Source: Pascua guehoae (Eukaryota; Basidiomycota; Tremellomycetes; Trichosporonales; Trichosporonaceae). Taken from it: a stretch of 64,000 nt of DNA. Position 1 is the first letter of the stretch. Every line of letters begins with the position of its first letter. Shown here piece after piece: positions 59,571-64,000 of the stretch. The notes under the pieces were generated by a model, which had not been told where the DNA came from, did no database searches, and was given only the letters and a program-made list of their open reading frames with translations. The DNA is taken from assembly GCA_001600415.1 (NCBI GenBank), contig BCJX01000004.1, forward strand, positions 186,001 through 250,000, in the 5' to 3' direction. The position numbers were made by a program, and so were the translations under genes.

Positions 59571-60764
59571 AAACTGTCTCCATAGACCGCCGTCTCTGAC
59601 GCGCACATCCCTGTATTCCCGACGTTTGTATACCCGCGCTTCCAAGCGCCGTCATGTATCTAGATGGCCACCCCTGTGTGTCCAGAGGGCTTCCCGTTCT
59701 GCAAGGTGGCTGGTGTCTGATAGCAGGTACCCCGCATGGCCCCTTGCGTCGAACTGGTGCCAGTCATACAAAGCTGTGCAGCTCAAACTGTACCTCAAAC
59801 GCTACTCGACAATACAGTTCGTTTCAGTCTGAGTAGGCGGTGCAGGCGTTTCGACTCCGAGTGCCTGGTCTGTCGACACTGCGATGTCGCGTCGCATCCA
59901 CTCTGCAGGGTTGCACGAAAGCCCATCAAGCACGTCGGGTTACCTCCACAGCCCCCGAGTGTCTCCCCAAGTAGGACAATCGGCTGGGACCTTGCAAGCT
60001 TCCAGGCAGCTGACGGGGGCTACTTAGATGCCAAGGACGGCCAGCGACTACCGACTTGGTCCTGTAACAGCGTCAACGCACTTGCGCGCTCTGGTCCCGT
60101 GCTCATTGTGTTCCCCTCAACCTACTCTGTCAGAACCCCTTGATTCCACGATGAAGGGAGGAGTGGTGCAGTGAATCGACAGAACGTTGGTCGTTGGGAT
60201 GCCTGGCAACGACTGGAGGGGGTGGGCTATCGGGATCAGGTGGCAGGTTCGCCCTGGACATGCGTTGTGATGAAACATTTGGGTATCACGGTCAGCGTGC
60301 AAGCTCTGGATTGTCCAAAGCTGAGGAATCACAATGTAAGCTGGACAATGACTGGATAGCTCCATAACAGAACGAGTCAGTAGTGGGAGCGCGGTTTGGG
60401 CAAATCGGCAGACATGGCAGTATTCCCAGTCCTCTTCGTACGCAAGGGAAACGTACCACAAGGAAAAGGGTCTCAAGTGGTGCGGCCCAGTGTGTTTGGT
60501 TCCAAATGGGTCAGTATCGTCCGCGTAAGGTGTGCCGCGTGGTCGACGTCGTGCAAGGCTTGGACAGGAACACAGTACCGCCCAAATCATCACACCGCAA
60601 AGAATGGCGAACCCAACCTGGCGCGCCTGGCAAGCCATTGCGGGGGAGCATGCAGTACACATACTCAGCGAACAACACTCATACATGGTCATCTGCCGGG
60701 CGTCTTCCGCTCACACCCTCCGCTCCCCGCCCTCTGCTCTCGTCCGCGCATCCCTCATCCTTCC
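59571..60764. other. Convergent intergenic, no gene seen
   Basis: A 1.2-kb region between an unrecognised gene (plus) and the DAP1-like gene (minus). Frames of 130-190 codons on both strands have skewed composition and no domain. Confidence 0.5.
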
Positions 60765-61856
60765 CTACTCCTCGAGCACGCCGCACACGGTGTACTTGCC
60801 CGAAAAGTGGTCGTGCCAGCCGTGCATGTTCTCAATCTCCGACTTTGTGAGGTCGGTGAGTGGGTCGAGCGGCTGGTCGAGGGGCGTGAGCATTTCTGGG
60901 ACGTTAGTGGATGCCATGTGGTGTTGGATATAGCGGGGCGATAAGTGACAGTGTGGGCGTAGGCGCTGCGGGGAGCCGTAGGTGCGATCAATCGGGCCTG
61001 TATGTCTGCAAGCGACTTTCTGGCATGAAGGCCACCTACGGCCTCGCCCGCTAGTCGCCCTGCATTCAACCCCATCACTTGCCAGTGGCTCGTTGCCACG
61101 ACTCGACGCGTCGGCTCTAGCTCGACGGCTACTCACCCTCGTCGAAGCTTTGCTTGGCCATTCCCCGCGACGCGTCGCGGCCCGCAAAGTTGCCGTACAT
61201 GCCCTCTGTCGGTTAGCATTGTCATGCGTGAGGAGGCGCGAGACGTGGACGTCCTGGTCATCGTACGACGCGTGACACGGCAGCGTCGGGTCATGGGACT
61301 TGTTCCTTCCTCTCTAATATGACCTCTATCGCTGTGTGTCCCCTCCCACTGGCTAGAGATCTAGTATATCCCAACCGGGGTGACTCTTGGATCTCTCGTT
61401 GAGAGAGCACCTTTGAGCTTCGCTGTGCACTGCTTGGGTGTCCTTGGTATCGACAACCTCTCTATTGCCTGGACATTCGTTCCCTATCGTCCCCGCGCAC
61501 ACCATCCCCCCAACCCCCAACCCGGCTGTCTGACACCCACCTGGACCATAAAAGTTCCTTCCGCCAGTGACGTCAAACACGGTACGCTCCTTAATCTTGC
61601 CGTTCTGGAGGCGCGCGATCGCCAGCAGAATCTTGGCCTTGTCGTCGGCCCGCCCGTCAAACTTGGCGAGCTCGTGCGGCTTGTACACCTTGAACACCTG
61701 CGTGGCGGGGTGCTTGGGCGGGGCCCAGTTGTACTCGCCCGCCTCGTACGTGGTGGCTTGGGGCTGGTTCTCGGGGTATGGCGGGAAGAAGATGCGGTAC
61801 AGGACGTAGACGAGTGGGACGACGAGGATGGTGTTGAGCGGGTTTGCGAGCGACAT
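60765..61856 (-). CDS. DAP1: DAP1/PGRMC-type membrane-anchored heme protein (cytochrome b5-like fold)
   Basis: Three exons (61856-61541, 61205-61137, 60895-60765) give 171 aa, close to fungal DAP1 size. An N-terminal membrane anchor (LNTILVVPLVYVLYRIFF) precedes a cytochrome b5-like domain: HELAKFDGRADDKAKILLAI, then VFDVTGGRNFYGPEGMYGNF across intron 1, AGRDASRGMAKQSF, and C-terminal DLTKSEIENMHGWHDHFSGKY (split 11+10). The Tyr in NFYGP corresponds to the heme-ligating Tyr of PGRMC1/Dap1. Family members bind heme and support cytochrome P450 enzymes such as Erg11, at the ER membrane. Introns are 335 and 241 nt, long for this window; both junctions are exact. Start MSLANPLN is the first ATG before the anchor. 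Confidence 0.9.
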
Positions 61857-62618
61857 GGCGGGCGGTGGGGACGGTGTCGGTGTGTGCAGGTGGCAGTAGA
61901 GATGGGTGTAGTGCGAGTGGATGAACAAGCTGTATGTGGTCGTTTGAGAAGTGGGAAGTGGTTGCGAGTGCAAGTGGTGGTTCGGACATGCGTCGTCTCA
62001 CCGATCGCCGGATCACCGGATTTCAGGAGCAGCAACCAGCCGGACTTATCCCGTCGCATTCGCTAGCGGTTTACCCGACCAATTCCACGATAACAGACCC
62101 AACCTTGTTCCTTCATCGCACCATGCATCTTCTAAGTGCCAGAGCGACATGGCCACGATCTGCACAAGCCAGAAAGATCTCTCCTTCAAGACGCTGACCC
62201 CGTCGCCGTCTAATGAGTATGAAAATCCATCGTCTAGGACGCCGCCGATCTCTGAATGAAAGGGCGTGAACTAGAAAGGACTACTGGAGGTCATTTGATG
62301 GAAACCGAGTGTGGAGAACAATTGCCAGCTGTCCCCAGCACTCACACACACCTGAGTACATGCCCTCGGCGTGAGTATACTCCTCAATGTCAGCTACGCC
62401 ACACCATACACGATCTCGACACAGTCGCGTAGTGTGCCGCCATAGACGACAGGCACTTTGGATACCGTTGTCAGGATGACACAGTGGCAGTTGAATTTGA
62501 TGAACCCCACACGATCATCAAATTCGCTTCCGCCTCATGACCAACCCTCTGGTTATAACACGTACAAGAGTCACCCACGCAACGCTGCAACTCCCAGACA
62601 ACACTATTCCTCTCTACA
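61857..62618. promoter_or_regulatory. DAP1-ArsM divergent promoter region
   Basis: 762 bp between the two starts. No motif is assigned, and no coding frame is supported. Confidence 0.5.
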
Positions 62619-63569
62619 ATGTCCGGTACGTCGCATACAAAGGCATTCTATGGATCTAACTTTACAGCCTGCAACACAAACCAGTCTTCGGCCAAGCCCT
62701 CGTGCTGCGGTCCCAAGACCACGTCCGCCACTTCGACCACTACGGACCTGGACCCGACGCGTTCGATGGTGCGGGACACGTACGGCAAGGCTGTGGCCGC
62801 CTCGCTCCAGACGGACACGAAGGCGTCGTGCTGCGGGTCCAAGGCGACGGTTCTCGAGGGCGTCGACCCGATCACTCGCGACCTGTACAGTGCGTCCGAG
62901 GCGGCCGAGGTGCCTGCCGACGCGCTCCTCGCCTCGTTTGGGTGTGGCAACCCTACCGCCCTGGCGGCGCTGGCACCTGGTGAGATCGTGCTCGACCTCG
63001 GTTCTGGCGGGGGCATCGACGTGCTCCTCTCCGCGCGCCGTGTGGGACCGACCGGCAAGGCGTACGGCCTGGACATGACCGACGAGATGCTCGACCTGGC
63101 GCGCCGCAACGCCAAGACGGCGGGCGCCACAAACGTCGAGTTCCTCAAGGGCATGGTCGAGGAGATTCCCCTGCCCGACGCGAGCGTCGATGTCATCATC
63201 TCCAACTGCGTCATCAACCTCTCGCCCGACAAGGACCGCACGCTCGCCGAGGCCTTCCGCGTCCTCAAGCCCGGGGGCCGCTTTGCCGTCTCGGACATTG
63301 TGCTCTCGCGCACCCTGCCCGCCGACGTCAAGAAGAGCATCGAGCTCTGGGCTGGGTGCATTGCCGGCGCCCTCGTCAAGGCCGACTACGAGGCCAAGCT
63401 CGCCGCCGCGGGCTTTGTCGACGTCGACATTGAGCCCACGCGCGTGTACACAAAGGACGACGCAGGGGAGATTGCCAGCGGCGCCGGCTCGGATGAGGCA
63501 AAGAAGCAGCAGATGGAGGCGATTGACGGTGCGGCCATGAGCGCCTTCATCCGCGCTCGCAAGCCGTAA
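62619..63569 (+). CDS. Arsenite S-adenosylmethionine methyltransferase (ArsM/AS3MT family)
   Basis: Two exons (62619-62625 and 62668-63569) give 302 aa. Exon 1 is only 7 nt (ATGTCCG); the 42-nt intron (62626-62667, GTACGT...CTAACTTTACAG) is in frame and stop-free, so an unspliced reading starting MSGTSHTKAF would also be open. SAM motif I is VLDLGSGGGIDVLLSA (about residue 107), then GLDMTDEMLDLAR, VIISNCVINLSPDK, VLKPGGRFAVSDIV and WAGCIAGAL. The arsenic-binding Cys residues of the family are kept: Cys in NCVINLS, in WAGCIAGAL, and N-terminal CCG. Unusually there are two CCG motifs (PSCCGPK and ASCCGSK) about 45 residues apart. The enzyme methylates As(III) to methyl- and dimethylarsenicals in the cytosol, a detoxification role. 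The main exon is unbroken and GC-rich; horizontal origin of fungal ArsM genes is documented in the literature, but not tested here. Confidence 0.92.
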   Translation: MSGTSHTKAFYGSNFTACNTNQSSAKPSCCGPKTTSATSTTTDLDPTRSMVRDTYGKAVAASLQTDTKASCCGSKATVLEGVDPITRDLYSASEAAEVPADALLASFGCGNPTALAALAPGEIVLDLGSGGGIDVLLSARRVGPTGKAYGLDMTDEMLDLARRNAKTAGATNVEFLKGMVEEIPLPDASVDVIISNCVINLSPDKDRTLAEAFRVLKPGGRFAVSDIVLSRTLPADVKKSIELWAGCIAGALVKADYEAKLAAAGFVDVDIEPTRVYTKDDAGEIASGAGSDEAKKQQMEAIDGAAMSAFIRARKP

Positions 63570-64000
63570 GAAGAAGCATCAAAAGCGATTGTAGTTAGTA
63601 ACTGTGCTGTGTCGATATCAGCAGGCGTCAATGGCATGGCATGTGTGTGACAGTGCATGGAGAGCACGTTTAGCAGCAGTACGAGTCAGCGACCAACGCG
63701 AGGTGTGGTGGGTTGGACAGAGACCTGAATCGTATATCCAACTGTCCTAGAGGCATAGAAGTGAATCGCCACGCGACAACAACCTGTGCAAGTAGGCGGG
63801 CGCTGCGCACTCCTCTTACGTTGGTCGTATGCACTGCCCCACATCACGCTGTACCCCAAAATCGAATCGCATCGACCGCATTGAAGCCATCACGAGTGTA
63901 TCGTCGACTTGTCAGGATGCCTAGGCGTCCCACGTACGAGGTCAAAATGGGCCTGGATGCCTGGAGGCTGGGGCGCCCGACCCCCAGCTCGACAAAGTGT
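63570..64000. other. Right edge, no gene seen
   Basis: 431 bp after the methyltransferase. It should carry its 3-prime UTR. No frame is supported to the window end. Confidence 0.5.

Noticed and set aside
59736..60692. Frames on both strands of 130-190 codons
   Set aside because: No family resemblance, skewed composition, located between convergent genes.

Overview
This 64 kb window looks like nuclear DNA of a GC-rich basidiomycete yeast. The encoded proteins and the very short introns (33 to 60 nt, with GTRNGT-like donors and CTAAC/CTGAC branch sites) point to Tremellomycetes, most likely the Trichosporonales. That placement is inferred from gene style and protein families; no search was run. 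There are no prokaryotic operons. Genes lie on both strands, mostly spliced, as divergent or convergent pairs. I rebuilt gene models by hand: every splice junction given keeps the reading frame, and spliced lengths divide by three, apart from one frameshift flagged below.

Left part (1-19 kb): a PHD-finger protein (minus, 1334-3985), a gene-poor stretch with a 51-base pure G run, an ornithine cyclodeaminase/mu-crystallin family gene (plus, 8881-10849) with an 836-nt intron, a tRNA-Val-like sequence and a strong hairpin, a single-pass membrane protein with an apparent 1-nt frameshift (minus, 12259-14382), a second cluster of G runs, a membrane-anchored histidine acid phosphatase with long introns and an altered catalytic motif (plus, 15284-17716), and a small unknown protein (minus, 17799-18359).

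Central part (19-39 kb) is dense housekeeping sequence: mitochondrial MutS homologue MSH1 (minus) divergent from INO80 subunit ARP5 (plus), then a Red1/ZFC3H1-type zinc-finger protein (plus), the PI3-kinase regulatory kinase VPS15 (plus), and a homeodomain transcription factor (minus). An 8.3 kb stretch without a recognisable gene follows (38.5-46.8 kb); it includes a 16-bp minisatellite.

Right part (46.8-64 kb): mitochondrial inner membrane protein MDM31 (minus) divergent from ribosome export adaptor NMD3 (plus), a FucP-like sugar transporter (minus), two unrecognised proteins in divergent arrangement (55.5-59.6 kb), and a DAP1/PGRMC heme protein (minus) divergent from an arsenite methyltransferase (plus). 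The genes form no single pathway. Themes are mitochondrial upkeep (MSH1, MDM31), RNA and ribosome biogenesis (Red1-like, NMD3), chromatin (ARP5, PHD protein), membrane traffic (VPS15), phosphate and arsenic handling.

The most unusual non-coding find is a family of 33-nt arms arranged as inverted repeats at two places about 3.3 kb apart (51.7 and 55.0 kb), which resembles a small non-autonomous inverted-repeat element. No clearly new multi-gene system was seen.
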